DNA from: JBCAXA01 sp038534295
Lineage (GTDB): Bacteria; Pseudomonadota; Gammaproteobacteria; Steroidobacterales; Woeseiaceae
NCBI GenBank assembly: GCA_038534295.1
Contig: JBCAXA010000001.1
Coordinates: 1,116,001-1,180,000, forward strand
Direction: 5' to 3'
Length of the DNA: 64,000 bases
Positions 36,101-44,224 of the stretch are shown here, piece by piece; positions within the stretch are counted from its first letter, which is position 1, and each line of letters opens with the position of its first letter. A program made the position numbers and the translations under genes. Under the pieces are notes generated by a model. It made no database searches and was not told the origin of the DNA. It worked only from the letters and a program-made list of their open reading frames with translations.

Positions 36101-37930
36101 CTCGGCACTGTCCGAACGATTGACCTGAACCACCTGGTTGCTGCCGCCAGTCGGATCGTTAACAACCGTCGAGTCCTCGGCGCCACCAAAACCGCGCAGC
36201 GCGTAGGTAATCGCCGGATCGTCGAACGTCACCGCCGGGAAGCCGGTACCGCCACCGCCGCCGGTGCCGGCAACGACCGCAATGTCGTCGAAGAAGAAGG
36301 TTTGGGCGCCGGCGGTTGCGCCGTCCGTCCCGAAGTTGAAGAAGATAGTGACCTTGTCGTAGGTCGCGGCCGGATCGAACGCCGCCGTGCCCATCGCCTG
36401 CATCGAGAAATCAAACGTCAGCGTCTCGAACGCGTTGGCGACCGTCGTTATGGCCTCAGTCTCTACCGAGACGGTGCCGTCCATCGCGTCCTCGACTTTG
36501 AGTCTTACCGGAATACCGGCTGCCGGTGAGTAAACGCGCACCGTCATTTCGGTATTCATCGCATCGAGCGGGATCGTGCCGACGGCGTCGTTCGCCATGG
36601 TCGCCACGGTCGTGCCGGCAAAGGTCTCGGCACTGTCCGAACGATTGACCTGCACGACCTGGTTGGTACCGCCGGTCGGATCGGCAACGACGCTCGAGTC
36701 TTCTGCACCGCCGAAACCGAGCAGCGTGTAGGTCAGTGCCGGATCGTCAAACGTAACGGTTGAGAAAGTATTTGGTGGAGTACCGCCACCGCCGCCGCCG
36801 GCGACGTCAATATCGTCGACGTAATACGTCTGCGCACCGGCGGTCGCGCCATCGGTGCCAAAGTTGAAGAAGATAGTGACCTTGTCGTAGGTCGCGGCCG
36901 GATCGAACGCCGCCGTGCCCATCGCCTGCATCGAGAAATCGAACGTCAACGTCTCAAACGCATTCGCAACAGTCGTTATCGCTTCGGTCTCTACCGAAAC
37001 CGTGCCGTCGGACGCATCTTCGATCTTGAGTCGTACTGGCACACCAACCGCCGGTGACCACACGCGTGCTGTCATCAGCGTGTTTTGCGCATCGAGCGGA
37101 ATCGTTGGTACCGAGTCGTTGGGACCGGTAGAGATAGTGGTACCGGCAAACGTCTCCGCGCTGTCGGAGCGATTGACCTGCACGACCTGATTGGTACCGC
37201 CTGACGGATCGTTGACGATCGATGAGTCTTCGGCGCCACCAAAACCGGTCAGCGTGTACGTGATCGCCGGATCGTCGAATGTCAGCGCGGAGAAGCTCGT
37301 CGGCGGCGGCGTAGTACCACTGCAGTTCTGTACCTGGGTGATGTTGTCGTAGAAGAAGGTCCAGTTGTTCGGATCGGTGTCGGCCTGACCAAGCACGCCG
37401 TCCTCAAATATGATCGTCAAACCCGGGTTGCCCATACCGGCGGTCTGCCCGGTGAAGTCGAAGCAGAATTCTTCCCAGCTGCTGCTGCCGCTGTGATTGC
37501 CGATCAGCTCCACATTGAGCTGATCCAGCTTGAACGTAAACGGCACGGCGCGCGGCGACCAGACGTCGATCGTGAACGCTTCGCCGAGGCTGAAATCGAT
37601 CGGCGCACCGAGATCCAACAACGTTCCTCCGAACACCTGATCGGGGAACTTCTGCATTTGCGCAACCCGCTCGCTGTCATTGATACCGCTGGCATCGGGG
37701 TTGTCGATGATCGTCGTTGCACCACCGTTGAAGTTGATGATGTTCGGATCAGTACAGAGAACCTCGAAGTTCACGGGATCGCAGAACCCGGGCGGGATCT
37801 GCGGCAGCGGTGTTGCCGCCTGATTCTGAATTTGCTCGGGCCCATCGCCCTGGTCGCAACCCGCAAGAATCAGGACGGGAACGAGGGCAATCAGTAGTCG
37901 CGAAAGACGCGGAGAAGCTGGTGCATGCAT
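33170..37930 (-). CDS. Nine-module surface glycan-binding lipoprotein
   Basis: 1586 residues. The start is the ATG at 37930; the lipobox is LILAGC. Nine beta-sandwich-like modules follow in the order A-B-B-B-B-A-B-B-B. The A modules (about 63-197 and 919-1064) share GINxSxxVxQMQKF and SGSxxWEExCFDF. The B modules (about 209, 386, 563, 740, 1074, 1246 and 1423 onward, each about 165 residues) share FDDPAxTY, GFGGAEDS, VNRSxxAETFAG and FFNFGTDGATAG. Gly-rich linkers join them. There are no catalytic residues; each module ends with a DDI strand as in CBM-type jelly rolls. Multivalent glucan binding at the cell surface is inferred. It lies between the GH16 and the barrel-fused glycosidase. Confidence 0.78.
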   Translation of the reverse strand: MHAPASPRLSRLLIALVPVLILAGCDQGDGPEQIQNQAATPLPQIPPGFCDPVNFEVLCTDPNIINFNGGATTIIDNPDASGINDSERVAQMQKFPDQVFGGTLLDLGAPIDFSLGEAFTIDVWSPRAVPFTFKLDQLNVELIGNHSGSSSWEEFCFDFTGQTAGMGNPGLTIIFEDGVLGQADTDPNNWTFFYDNITQVQNCSGTTPPPTSFSALTFDDPAITYTLTGFGGAEDSSIVNDPSGGTNQVVQVNRSDSAETFAGTTISTGPNDSVPTIPLDAQNTLMTARVWSPAVGVPVRLKIEDASDGTVSVETEAITTVANAFETLTFDFSMQAMGTAAFDPAATYDKVTIFFNFGTDGATAGAQTYYVDDIDVAGGGGGGTPPNTFSTVTFDDPALTYTLLGFGGAEDSSVVADPTGGTNQVVQVNRSDSAETFAGTTVATMANDAVGTIPLDAMNTEMTVRVYSPAAGIPVRLKVEDAMDGTVSVETEAITTVANAFETLTFDFSMQAMGTAAFDPAATYDKVTIFFNFGTDGATAGAQTFFFDDIAVVAGTGGGGGTGFPAVTFDDPAITYALRGFGGAEDSTVVNDPTGGSNQVVQVNRSDSAETFAGTVVSTGPNETVGAIPLDAMNTQMTVRVYSPAAGIPVRLKVENSGDPTISVETEATTTVANAFETLTFDFANEAMGTAAFNPAATYDRVIVFFNFGTDGATAGAQTFFFDDIDVVSGGGSGAGGGTGFPAVTFDDPVITYALRGFGGAEDSTVVNDPTGGSNQVVQVNRSDSAETFAGTVVSTGPNETVGAIPLDAMNTQMTVRVYSPAAGIPVRLKVENSGDPTISVETEATTTVANAFETLTFDFANEAMGTAAFNPAATYDRVIVFFNFGTDGATAGAQTFFFDDIDVVSGGGSGGGGGGATSSDFESGSATFADFEGGVATVIANPDPSGINTSGFVGQMQKFAGQAFGGSTLDLGGTVPLAAADSYTMKVRSQRSVVVTLKLEPQGDERTATHSGSGTWEELCFDFSGVSGDVTGITLIFDNGTVGDAANNPNDWTFQFDDIAQTSATCAPPPPPDMFETLTFDDPAVTYTLRDFGGAGSTVTNDPTGGTNMVVQVVRSNTAETFAGTVVSTLANEAVGVIPLDAMNTEMEVRVYSPAAGIPVRLKVENSGDPAVSVETEATTTVANAFETLTFDFSNEAMGTAAFDPAATYDKVIVFFNFGTDGATAGEQTFFFDDIAVATGSAPAAFETLTFDDAMTTYTLRGFGGAEDSTVVVDPTGGPNMVVQVNRSAAAETFAGTVVSTLANESSGVIPLDAMNTEMTVRVYSPAAGIPVRLKIENSADGAISVETEATTTVANAFETLTFDFSSQAMGTAAFDPAATYDKVVIFFNFGTDGATAGAQTYYFDDIAVAAGGGGGGGGGGFVTLTFDDMAVTYALRGFGGAEDSTIVADPTGGSNMVVQVNRSAAAETFAGTVVSTGANESVPTIPLDAMNTTMTVRTYSPAAGLQVRLKVENSGDPTISVETEATTAVANAFETLTFDFSNEAMGTAPFNPAATYDKIAIFFNFGVDGATAGAQTFFFDDIGL
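33173..37305 (-). repeat. Seven tandem B-module repeats, interrupted by one A module
   Basis: B modules of roughly 500 bp start near 37305, 36775, 36243, 35712, 34710, 34195 and 33663 (minus strand); an A module occupies about 34740-35175. Linkers encode Gly runs. Confidence 0.8.
35200..36261 (-). repeat. Near-identical 531-bp tandem duplication within the glycan-binding gene
   Basis: 35200-35730 and 35731-36261 repeat with a period of 531 bp and by eye differ at only about a dozen positions plus small linker differences. The other B copies differ far more, so this duplication is recent or kept alike by gene conversion. Confidence 0.8.
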
Positions 37931-38031
37931 GAGCGAATTCTCGGAATGGATGCTGAGTAAGTTTTTTTTGTACGTGCCGCGGAGCGGCTTATTGAACGGT
38001 GGCGCCATGCGCCGTTTGCCGCTCTTTGTTG

Positions 38032-38979
38032 TTATTCGCCCGAGTAGACCCGGACGTAATCGACTTCCATCGTCACCGGAAAGACGGTGTCTGCATTCGG
38101 GACGCCCGGCAGATTCCCGCCAACGGCAACGTTCAGCAAAATGTGAAAGTTCTGATCGAAAGGCGCTGGGTAGGGAGCCGCTGTCGAGGACCAGGAGTTC
38201 TGTGTCGCGTACAAGGTGTCGTCGAAGTACCAGCGAATTTCCGTTGCGTCCCACTCGATGGCATAGCGATGGAAGTCATCGGTGACATCCTCCGACGGTA
38301 TGTACGTAACGCTCGTGAAAACGTTGCCGGGAAACGGCGCGCCGTAGTGAATGGTGCCGAAAATCTCGTTACCACCGGTGCCGTCGAGGTTGACGGCCTC
38401 CATGATGTCGATCTCACCGGTTGCCGCCCACGTTCCGTACGGGCTGTCTTGTGACAGCATCCAAAACGCGGGCCAGACACCCTGACCCGCCGGCAGTTTG
38501 ATGCTGGCTTCGATGCGGCCATACCGAAACGCAAAGCGATCCTGCGTATTGATGCGCGCAGAGGTGTAATTCAGTCCGCCAAACGACTCGCGGCGTGCCG
38601 TAATCTGCAGTACGCCGTTGGCAAGTTGCGCGCTGTCAGGAAGGTAGTACTGCAGCTCGTTGTTGCCCCAGCCACCGGGGAGCCCGGCTTCGGTACCGTC
38701 ACCCGTCGCAAAGAACCAAACTTCCGGATCGAGCGCGGAACCGTCAAATTCATCGCTCCAAACCAGCGTAAGCGTATCGCCAGGCGATACCTCCAACGTC
38801 ATCGGAACATTCAACGTCGGATTGGAAATGTTTTGGTTGGACTGGGTCGCAGGCGCGGCCGGTGCAACCGTATCAACCTGCGAGAAAACTTGTTCGCGGC
38901 CGTTGTCGACACAACTGGCTACGACACACGCGGCGCTGATAGACAGCGCGCACTGAACAACACTTCGTAAACGAAGCAT
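38032..38979 (-). CDS. GH16 endo-beta-1,3-glucanase lipoprotein
   Basis: 315 residues. The lipobox is VVASC (Cys23), then a Thr/Ala/Pro linker and a GH16 domain (about 70-315) with SDEFDG, GRIEASIKLP, VWPAFWML and the catalytic GEIDIMEAV (Glu189, Asp191, Glu194). The extra-Met form E-I-D-I-M-E fits laminarinases. The start is the ATG at 38979 with a GGGGGG site. It is the first gene of the minus-strand operon that runs through the glycan-binding lipoprotein, barrel fusion, lipoprotein and GH2-like gene, with the operator at 39053 upstream. Confidence 0.92.
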   Translation of the reverse strand: MLRLRSVVQCALSISAACVVASCVDNGREQVFSQVDTVAPAAPATQSNQNISNPTLNVPMTLEVSPGDTLTLVWSDEFDGSALDPEVWFFATGDGTEAGLPGGWGNNELQYYLPDSAQLANGVLQITARRESFGGLNYTSARINTQDRFAFRYGRIEASIKLPAGQGVWPAFWMLSQDSPYGTWAATGEIDIMEAVNLDGTGGNEIFGTIHYGAPFPGNVFTSVTYIPSEDVTDDFHRYAIEWDATEIRWYFDDTLYATQNSWSSTAAPYPAPFDQNFHILLNVAVGGNLPGVPNADTVFPVTMEVDYVRVYSGE

Positions 38980-39052
38980 GCATACCCCCCCTCGATGCAC
39001 GTCTTTCAAGAGAGCTTGCGCTCTCCTACGGTCACCTAGGAGTAACAACAAA

Positions 39053-39066
39053 TGACAGCGTTGTCA
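39053..39066 (-). promoter_or_regulatory. LacI-type operator of the minus-strand glucan operon
   Basis: TGACAGCGTTGTCA, one base from the perfect palindrome seen at 19928 and 44155. On the minus strand it begins TTGACA, a consensus -35; 17 bases further is TACTCC, a weak -10. Repressor binding would cover the -35. It lies 74 bases before the GH16 start codon. Confidence 0.72.
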
Positions 39067-39304
39067 ATTCGTGACCAAATTTGTCCTTCGTCGGCAGGTA
39101 GACCGGACACGTGACCCGTAACGCCGAGCTGACGATTGATTCGGTGTGCGGAATGCACTGCCGGATAAATCCGATAAATCGCAAACCAAAGTCGCCGCGT
39201 CGCGCGGGTTCGACGTGTTTGGCGGCGTGCAACAACCGCGTTGCAGGTTCACCGGCTCGCTATATCGCAGGTTTGATAGAGCAGCTTGGTTGGCTCCCGA
39301 CAAA

Positions 39305-39346
39305 AGCCGGCCGGTTGCAACGGGGGGGATGTTGCAACCGGCCAGC
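39305..39346 (-). terminator. Rho-independent terminator after the 74-residue gene
   Basis: GGCCGGTTGCAAC (39309-39321) pairs perfectly with GTTGCAACCGGCC (39331-39343); the loop contains seven G on the plus strand. On the minus strand the stem is followed by CTTTTG. It starts 9 bases after the stop at 39355. Confidence 0.75.
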
Positions 39347-39354
39347 ACTTCCAA

Positions 39355-39579
39355 TCAGGCGGCCTGACGGCAGCCGGTTGCGAAGTATCGTGCGAGGAAA
39401 TCCTCGAAGGCTTGAACCGCGCTCGAACGCGATTCGCGATGACCGGCCTGTTGGCGGTCGAGATTATTGTTCAATGCGTCGTCAGCGATTGCGGGTACAT
39501 AGGCGTACGAGTTCTTCGCCGCCAATCCACCCAAGCTGAACGCGAACACATCGCGCGTGGGATTGGCTTGTGCCGACAT
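39355..39579 (-). CDS. 74-residue protein of unknown function
   Basis: The ATG at 39579 has a strong AAGGAG site 8 bases upstream and the gene ends before a good terminator, so it is very likely expressed. The product is soluble, with no signal peptide and no recognisable domain. It has a central Asn/Asp-rich stretch (DDALNNNLDRQQ) and a helical C-terminal end with one Cys (AFEDFLARYFATGCRQAA). It lies on the same strand as, and 254 bases after, the LysR gene. That gap is long enough for its own promoter. Confidence 0.6.
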   Translation of the reverse strand: MSAQANPTRDVFAFSLGGLAAKNSYAYVPAIADDALNNNLDRQQAGHRESRSSAVQAFEDFLARYFATGCRQAA

Positions 39580-39617
39580 CGTCTTGGCTCCTTGTTTGAC
39601 GAGCAGTCATACAAATT

Positions 39618-39638
39618 CCGATCGGTTGCGCCGATCGG
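39618..39638. promoter_or_regulatory. Paired CCGATCGG palindromes upstream of the 74-residue gene
   Basis: CCGATCGG occurs twice with a 5-base spacer (39618-39625 and 39631-39638), 38 bases before the start codon of the small gene. The pair can act as two protein sites or as one hairpin in the leader. Confidence 0.35.
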
Positions 39639-39833
39639 CAGAGTCAAGGTAGGGGCGCCCAGGCGAATTCACAAAGGCATAAAACTCAGCGCTGCGATGA
39701 AAAATTTTCAAATCGCACGGAGGAACCTTGGCGCGATTGGCAGCTAAAGCGCTGGTGCTGACCCAGCAGCCAGCTCGGGCGCCGGCGAAATTGGTGCAGC
39801 GTTCAGAAACTTACTCTAAATCAGGCTCTTCCG

Positions 39834-40724
39834 TCAGGCCGCCGTGCCGAAGCGCTGCAGAATCCAGTCGCGCAATGCGGCTACCGCGGGCTTCTCGAGG
39901 CGATCCTGCTGCCAGATCAGGAAGTAGCTCACATCGGCCGCCAGCTCGGTGTCGAACAAGCGTGTAATTCCGCCGGAGCTGAACCACTGGTTTGCAACGG
40001 GCACCGGCACGAGCGCCGCGCCGATTCCCTGCTCGACCGCTCTGACGACGGCAATCATGGAATCGAGGCGAGTCACCTTGCCGCCGGCGGGTAGAGCGAT
40101 ATCAGCGATACGACTCCATTGCTGCCAAGCCTTCGGATACGACTCGTGGATAACCATCGGAAAATCGCCGACGATCGCGCCGTTTTCGATCGTGAGTTCG
40201 TCGGCCAGAGATTTTGCTCCGGCCGGCGCAAAGCGCAGCGGAAACAACAGCTGCGATTCGACACCCTGCGGCGGCGCGCGATACAAACGGATCGCGAGGT
40301 CCGCATCCGTAGGATGATGTTCAGCGCTTTCATCGCTGGCCGACACTTTGATGTCGACGTCAGGATGGTTCGCGTTGAATTCGGTAAGTCGCGGCAAGAA
40401 AAACTCGCTCGCGAAAAACGGTTGCACCGACATACGCACCGTGCTGCGAACTTCCGAGTTGCGGTAAGAACCGACGATGGTGTCGATCTCGGTAAGCAGC
40501 GGGCTGACTTCGGCATACATGCCCTGGCCCGCACCGGTCAGCTTTAATTCGCGTGCGCCGCGTTCGAAGAGTTTCAGCCCCAGCTCTTCTTCGAGATTCT
40601 TGATTTGATGGCTGACCGCCGACGGTGTAATGAACAGCTCGTCGGCGGCCGCGCTGAAGCTCTCGTTCTTCGCTGCAACGCAGAAGGTGCGCAGCCCGCG
40701 CAGTGAGACCGCCTTCGCGCTCAC
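39834..40724 (-). CDS. LysR-family (GcvA-like) regulator
   Basis: 296 residues. The N-terminal helix-turn-helix (FSAAADELFITPSAVSHQIKNLEEELGLKLF) is followed by a ligand-binding domain starting near STVRMSVQPFFASEFF, with the DADLAIRL segment typical of GcvA-like LysR proteins. The start is a GTG at 40724 that overlaps the GH17 stop by four bases (GTGA), so it is translationally coupled to a glucanase gene. It could give a second layer of control in the locus. Its target and effector are unknown. Confidence 0.87.
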   Translation of the reverse strand: MSAKAVSLRGLRTFCVAAKNESFSAAADELFITPSAVSHQIKNLEEELGLKLFERGARELKLTGAGQGMYAEVSPLLTEIDTIVGSYRNSEVRSTVRMSVQPFFASEFFLPRLTEFNANHPDVDIKVSASDESAEHHPTDADLAIRLYRAPPQGVESQLLFPLRFAPAGAKSLADELTIENGAIVGDFPMVIHESYPKAWQQWSRIADIALPAGGKVTRLDSMIAVVRAVEQGIGAALVPVPVANQWFSSGGITRLFDTELAADVSYFLIWQQDRLEKPAVAALRDWILQRFGTAA

Positions 40725-41737
40725 CGCACGCCGTCACGCATGATTTGTTTCGGCGTACGGTCAACGAAAAACAGACCCCAGTGTTTTTCGGCACCGCCGG
40801 GGTTGTCGGGATTGCCTTTCCAAGGCTCATCGAACGCTTCGAAGAAAAAGATCGTTACGTTGTGCTCGCCAGCCCATTCATAGAGTTCGTTGTAGTAGCG
40901 TAACTGCTGCGCTTCGCCGGCAAGCTCGGTGAATTCGGTCGCTTGCGTAGCCCAGCCTGCTTCGAGCACGGCAATGGGTTTGTCGGGCAACGCTGTCCGA
41001 ACACCCTCGAGGTTTTCGACTGTGTAGGAGAGCCCGTCATCGATGTCGCGGCCCTCCCAAACGGGATAGGTGTGCACCCCGATAAAATCCACCTCGGCGG
41101 CCAACGGTGCGCCGTCCTGAATCCACCACTCGTAGTTGTCGGCAACGGTCACCGGTTGGACGATGCCGGCCTTGACGCGCCTTACGTAGGCAATGACGGT
41201 TTCCAGCGGCACCATGTGATCGTTCCAGCTGACCAGCGCCTCGTTGCCGACGTTGACCGCAGCGACGATGTCGGCGTAGTCGTTAGCAAGCGCGATGCCG
41301 CGGTCGATTTCCTCCACGTTGAGCTTCGCGTTCGCGGCTAGCTCCTCGTCCGGTATCGGCTCGTCTAGCCACGGGCAACCTTCATGGTTGCTGAACTCTG
41401 CACGCAGCCAAACGCCGAGCAATACTTTGATCGGCAGCTGGTTTTCGCGAATCAGCCGCAGCGTTGTCGCCGTGTTTTCACCGGTGTCGTAAACGCGAAT
41501 CAGATTGAAATCGTTGGCGGCAAGAATCTCGAGGTCTTCAAGAATTTCGGCATCGCTCGGATTGACGGCGCCCGCACCGCGATCCGGGTGCTGACCCTCG
41601 CGAAATCCAGAGTACGCGACCGCCATGACCTCGCCGGCGACGAGTTCGTCGGGTTCCTGCATGAGCGACGGCGACACGCTCTGTTCCGCGCAACCGGCAA
41701 CCGCCAACACCAATGCGAGCGAAGACTGTTTGTTCAT
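40721..41737 (-). CDS. GH17-family glucanase lipoprotein
   Basis: 338 residues from the ATG at 41737 (site AGGGGAG). The lipobox is LAVAGC (Cys16). GH17 motifs are AAVNVGNEAL (Glu166) and IAVLEAGWAT (Glu259), with IGVHTYPVWEG between. It is a paralogue of the cytoplasmic GH17 at 25247, differing mainly by the lipid anchor. It should act on beta-1,3-glucan at the cell envelope. It lies 54 bases after the GH3 gene and overlaps the LysR gene, so GH3-GH17-LysR form one operon. Confidence 0.9.
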   Translation of the reverse strand: MNKQSSLALVLAVAGCAEQSVSPSLMQEPDELVAGEVMAVAYSGFREGQHPDRGAGAVNPSDAEILEDLEILAANDFNLIRVYDTGENTATTLRLIRENQLPIKVLLGVWLRAEFSNHEGCPWLDEPIPDEELAANAKLNVEEIDRGIALANDYADIVAAVNVGNEALVSWNDHMVPLETVIAYVRRVKAGIVQPVTVADNYEWWIQDGAPLAAEVDFIGVHTYPVWEGRDIDDGLSYTVENLEGVRTALPDKPIAVLEAGWATQATEFTELAGEAQQLRYYNELYEWAGEHNVTIFFFEAFDEPWKGNPDNPGGAEKHWGLFFVDRTPKQIMRDGVR

Positions 41738-41791
41738 TGCTTTCTCCCCTTCGTACGTCACGTGCCAATCTCAAACTTAGCCGGTCAACGA

Positions 41792-44014
41792 TCAATCGTT
41801 CGCTGTGATTCGAAACGACGTCATGAGCTGGGCCGTCGAACTACCGCCGATCCAAGCGTGAAACTCGCCGGGCTCCACGGCAAAACGGTTGTCGCGGCCG
41901 TAGAAGCCGAGTTCGGCGGTGCCTAATTCAAAGCTTATGGTTTTCTGCTCGCCTGGCTCCAAATGCACGCGTTGAAACCCCTTGAGTTCACGCACCGGCC
42001 TCGTGACGCTGCCGACGAGATCGCGAACATAGAGCTGTACGACCTCACAAGCGGCGCGCGAACCGTCGTTGTAGACGACAGCGCTGATCGTCAACGATTC
42101 GCCCAACTTCAGCTGATCGCGACTGACGCTTAAGTCATCGTAGCTAAATGCCGTGTATGAAAGCCCAAACCCAAATGGGAACAGCGGCTCGTAGCCGGCG
42201 TCCATATGATAGGCCGTCATCCCGGTCGATAGCTGTTCGGCGTTCGCATCGATGTCGTCCATCAAGACGACCGTTTCGGGTGACGGCGGTTTGCCGGTGT
42301 TCTTCTGCGCGTAGTAGATCGGGATCTGCCCGACCATGCGGGGCAGTGTGGTTGGCAACTTGCCGCACGGCACTGCCAGCCCGAACAACAGCTCGGCTAG
42401 CGCGGGCCCAGCCATGGTGCCGAGATGCCCGGCGAACAAGATGGCATCGACGTCATCGACGATATCGCCGAGCGTCAGCGGACGCCCCGTCATGATGACG
42501 GCAATCACCGGCTTGCCGGTCTGTCGGACACGACGGACGAGTTCGGCTTGCGCACCCGGCAGCGCAATATCCGCCCGCGAATGGGCTTCGCCAGACAGAA
42601 TGGCCTCTTCGCCCAGGAACAAGACCGTCGCGTCGCACGCGGCGGCAGTTTGTACCGCGCGGTCGAAGCCGGAGGTATCCCGGCTGCGGGTGGTCGGCAA
42701 TACCGGATCGTGGCGCACCACCACCAATTCGGGAACGAGATCCCGAATCGCCTGCAATGGCGTGACGCTCATTGCCGGATCGCCGTCGAAGATCCACGTG
42801 CCGAGCTGCTCGCGCGGCGCGTCGGCCAGCGGTCCCAGCACGGCGAGTGAGCCGAGATGATCGCGCGCCAGCGGCAGCACAGCGTGATCGTTTTTCAGCA
42901 GCACGACACTCTGCAGCGCGGCGTCTTTCGCAACCGTCAGTGCATTGTCGTCACCCGGTGGCGGAAACGTATTCGGATTCGTATAGCGCTGCTCGAATAG
43001 GCCCAGACGAAATTTGGCCGTCAGGATGGCGAAAGCGGCGGCATCGACGAGCGCTTCGTCGAGACGGCCCGCGTCGACGAGTTGCTCGAGAAAATGCGCG
43101 TAGGCGTCACCGTGCATCTCCATATCAACGCCCGCAGTTGCGGCCTCGAACGCCGCATCAGCATCGTTGGCGGTCAATCCGTGGATGCACAGCTGGCGAA
43201 CGGAATCCCAATCGCTGACGACAAAGCCGTTAAAGCCCCACTCAGCGCGTAACACGTCGCGCAGCAGAAAGGCGTTCGCGGTTGCAGGCACGCCATCAAT
43301 GTCACTGAACGACGTCATCAACGTCGACACGCCAGCTTCAACGGCGGCGTGGAACGGTCGCAAATAGACGTTACGCAGCTCGTTTTCGGGAACATTGGTC
43401 GTTGCGTAGTCGCGACCGCTCTCGGCGGCGCCGTAGCCCGCGAAGTGTTTGCCGCAAGCCGCAATCGCATCGGGCTGCGCAAGATCGTCACCCTGAAAAC
43501 CGCGCACCATGGCCACGCCCAGCTGCGACGTGAGATACGGATCTTCTCCGAGGCTCTCAGCGATGCGGCCCCAGCGCGGATCCCGCGCAACGTCGATCAT
43601 CGGCGCAAAGGTCCAGTTGACGCCGCACCGCGCCGCTTCGCGCGCAGCGACGCGAGCGCCATCGCGGGCGACATCTGGATTCCAGCTGGCCGCCTGCGCC
43701 ATCGGTATCGGCATGACGGTGTTGAAACCGTGAATGACATCGCGCCCGACCAGCAGCGGGATGCCAAGACGACTTTCCTCGGCCGCAAGGCGCTGCATTT
43801 CGTTGACGTGTTCGACATTGACCGTGTTCAAAACGGACCCGACACGACCGGCGCGGATCGCGTCCACGACATACTCGGGCACGTAACCATCGCCGACATT
43901 GACCTGGCACATCTGGCCGACCTTTTCGGCCAGCGTCATGCGCGCCAGCAGTTCGGCGGCGCGCTGCTCAGGTGACACCGACTCAGTCACCGTTTGCGCG
44001 TTCGGACTACTCAT
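41792..44014 (-). CDS. GH3 beta-glucosidase, cytoplasmic
   Basis: 740 residues. The barrel domain (about 15-350) has the substrate motif KHFAGYG (189-195) and nucleophile Asp268 in FVVSDWDS. The second alpha/beta domain and a C-terminal fibronectin-III-like domain follow (from about 640). There is no signal peptide, which is notable because many GH3 enzymes of gammaproteobacteria are periplasmic. It should release glucose from beta-1,3-gluco-oligosaccharides after import. It is divergent from the GPH symporter across an operator and is the first gene of its operon. Confidence 0.92.
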   Translation of the reverse strand: MSSPNAQTVTESVSPEQRAAELLARMTLAEKVGQMCQVNVGDGYVPEYVVDAIRAGRVGSVLNTVNVEHVNEMQRLAAEESRLGIPLLVGRDVIHGFNTVMPIPMAQAASWNPDVARDGARVAAREAARCGVNWTFAPMIDVARDPRWGRIAESLGEDPYLTSQLGVAMVRGFQGDDLAQPDAIAACGKHFAGYGAAESGRDYATTNVPENELRNVYLRPFHAAVEAGVSTLMTSFSDIDGVPATANAFLLRDVLRAEWGFNGFVVSDWDSVRQLCIHGLTANDADAAFEAATAGVDMEMHGDAYAHFLEQLVDAGRLDEALVDAAAFAILTAKFRLGLFEQRYTNPNTFPPPGDDNALTVAKDAALQSVVLLKNDHAVLPLARDHLGSLAVLGPLADAPREQLGTWIFDGDPAMSVTPLQAIRDLVPELVVVRHDPVLPTTRSRDTSGFDRAVQTAAACDATVLFLGEEAILSGEAHSRADIALPGAQAELVRRVRQTGKPVIAVIMTGRPLTLGDIVDDVDAILFAGHLGTMAGPALAELLFGLAVPCGKLPTTLPRMVGQIPIYYAQKNTGKPPSPETVVLMDDIDANAEQLSTGMTAYHMDAGYEPLFPFGFGLSYTAFSYDDLSVSRDQLKLGESLTISAVVYNDGSRAACEVVQLYVRDLVGSVTRPVRELKGFQRVHLEPGEQKTISFELGTAELGFYGRDNRFAVEPGEFHAWIGGSSTAQLMTSFRITAND

Positions 44015-44153
44015 ACAAGGTTACTCCGCGGCGGTTTTCGGCCGTCGCAATGAAACGTGATAGCAGGGAAAGCGTCGTGAAGCGTTCGTATCGGATCAGG
44101 CGTGAATTCGCAACTGCCGGTCAACGCGGACTGTTTGGTTTATTTAGCAAGAT

Positions 44154-44169
44154 TTGACAGCGCTGTCAA
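44154..44169. promoter_or_regulatory. LacI-type operator between GH3 and GPH symporter genes
   Basis: TTGACAGCGCTGTCAA is a perfect 16-base palindrome containing the 14-base core of the site at 19928. TTGACA reads as a consensus -35 in both directions. Rightward, AGTATA at 44178 gives a possible -10 with an 18-base spacer. It lies 56 bases before the symporter start and 140 bases before the GH3 start. Confidence 0.75.
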
Positions 44170-44224
44170 TGTGGCAGAGTATATCTGGGCGGTGTTCCGC
44201 CGCAGGGGGAAAGGCAGAACAACA

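Larger units (their letters stand above)
38980..39354. other. Intergenic region with operator and terminator
   Basis: About 375 bases with no supportable gene. It holds the leader and operator-promoter of the GH16 operon at its left side and the terminator of the 74-residue gene at its right side. Short plus-strand ORFs here lack ribosome sites. Confidence 0.5.

Noticed and set aside
33170..37305. Regular repeats considered as a CRISPR array or satellite
   Set aside because: Units of about 530 bp are in frame and encode homologous protein modules; no short repeat-spacer pattern.
37931..38254. N-terminal extension of the nine-module lipoprotein
   Set aside because: It would place 108 residues before a perfect lipoprotein signal and overlaps the GH16 gene end.
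39728..39967. Plus-strand TTG ORF with a GGAGG-like site
   Set aside because: Runs antisense into the LysR gene and has shadow-type Arg/Ser/Pro composition.
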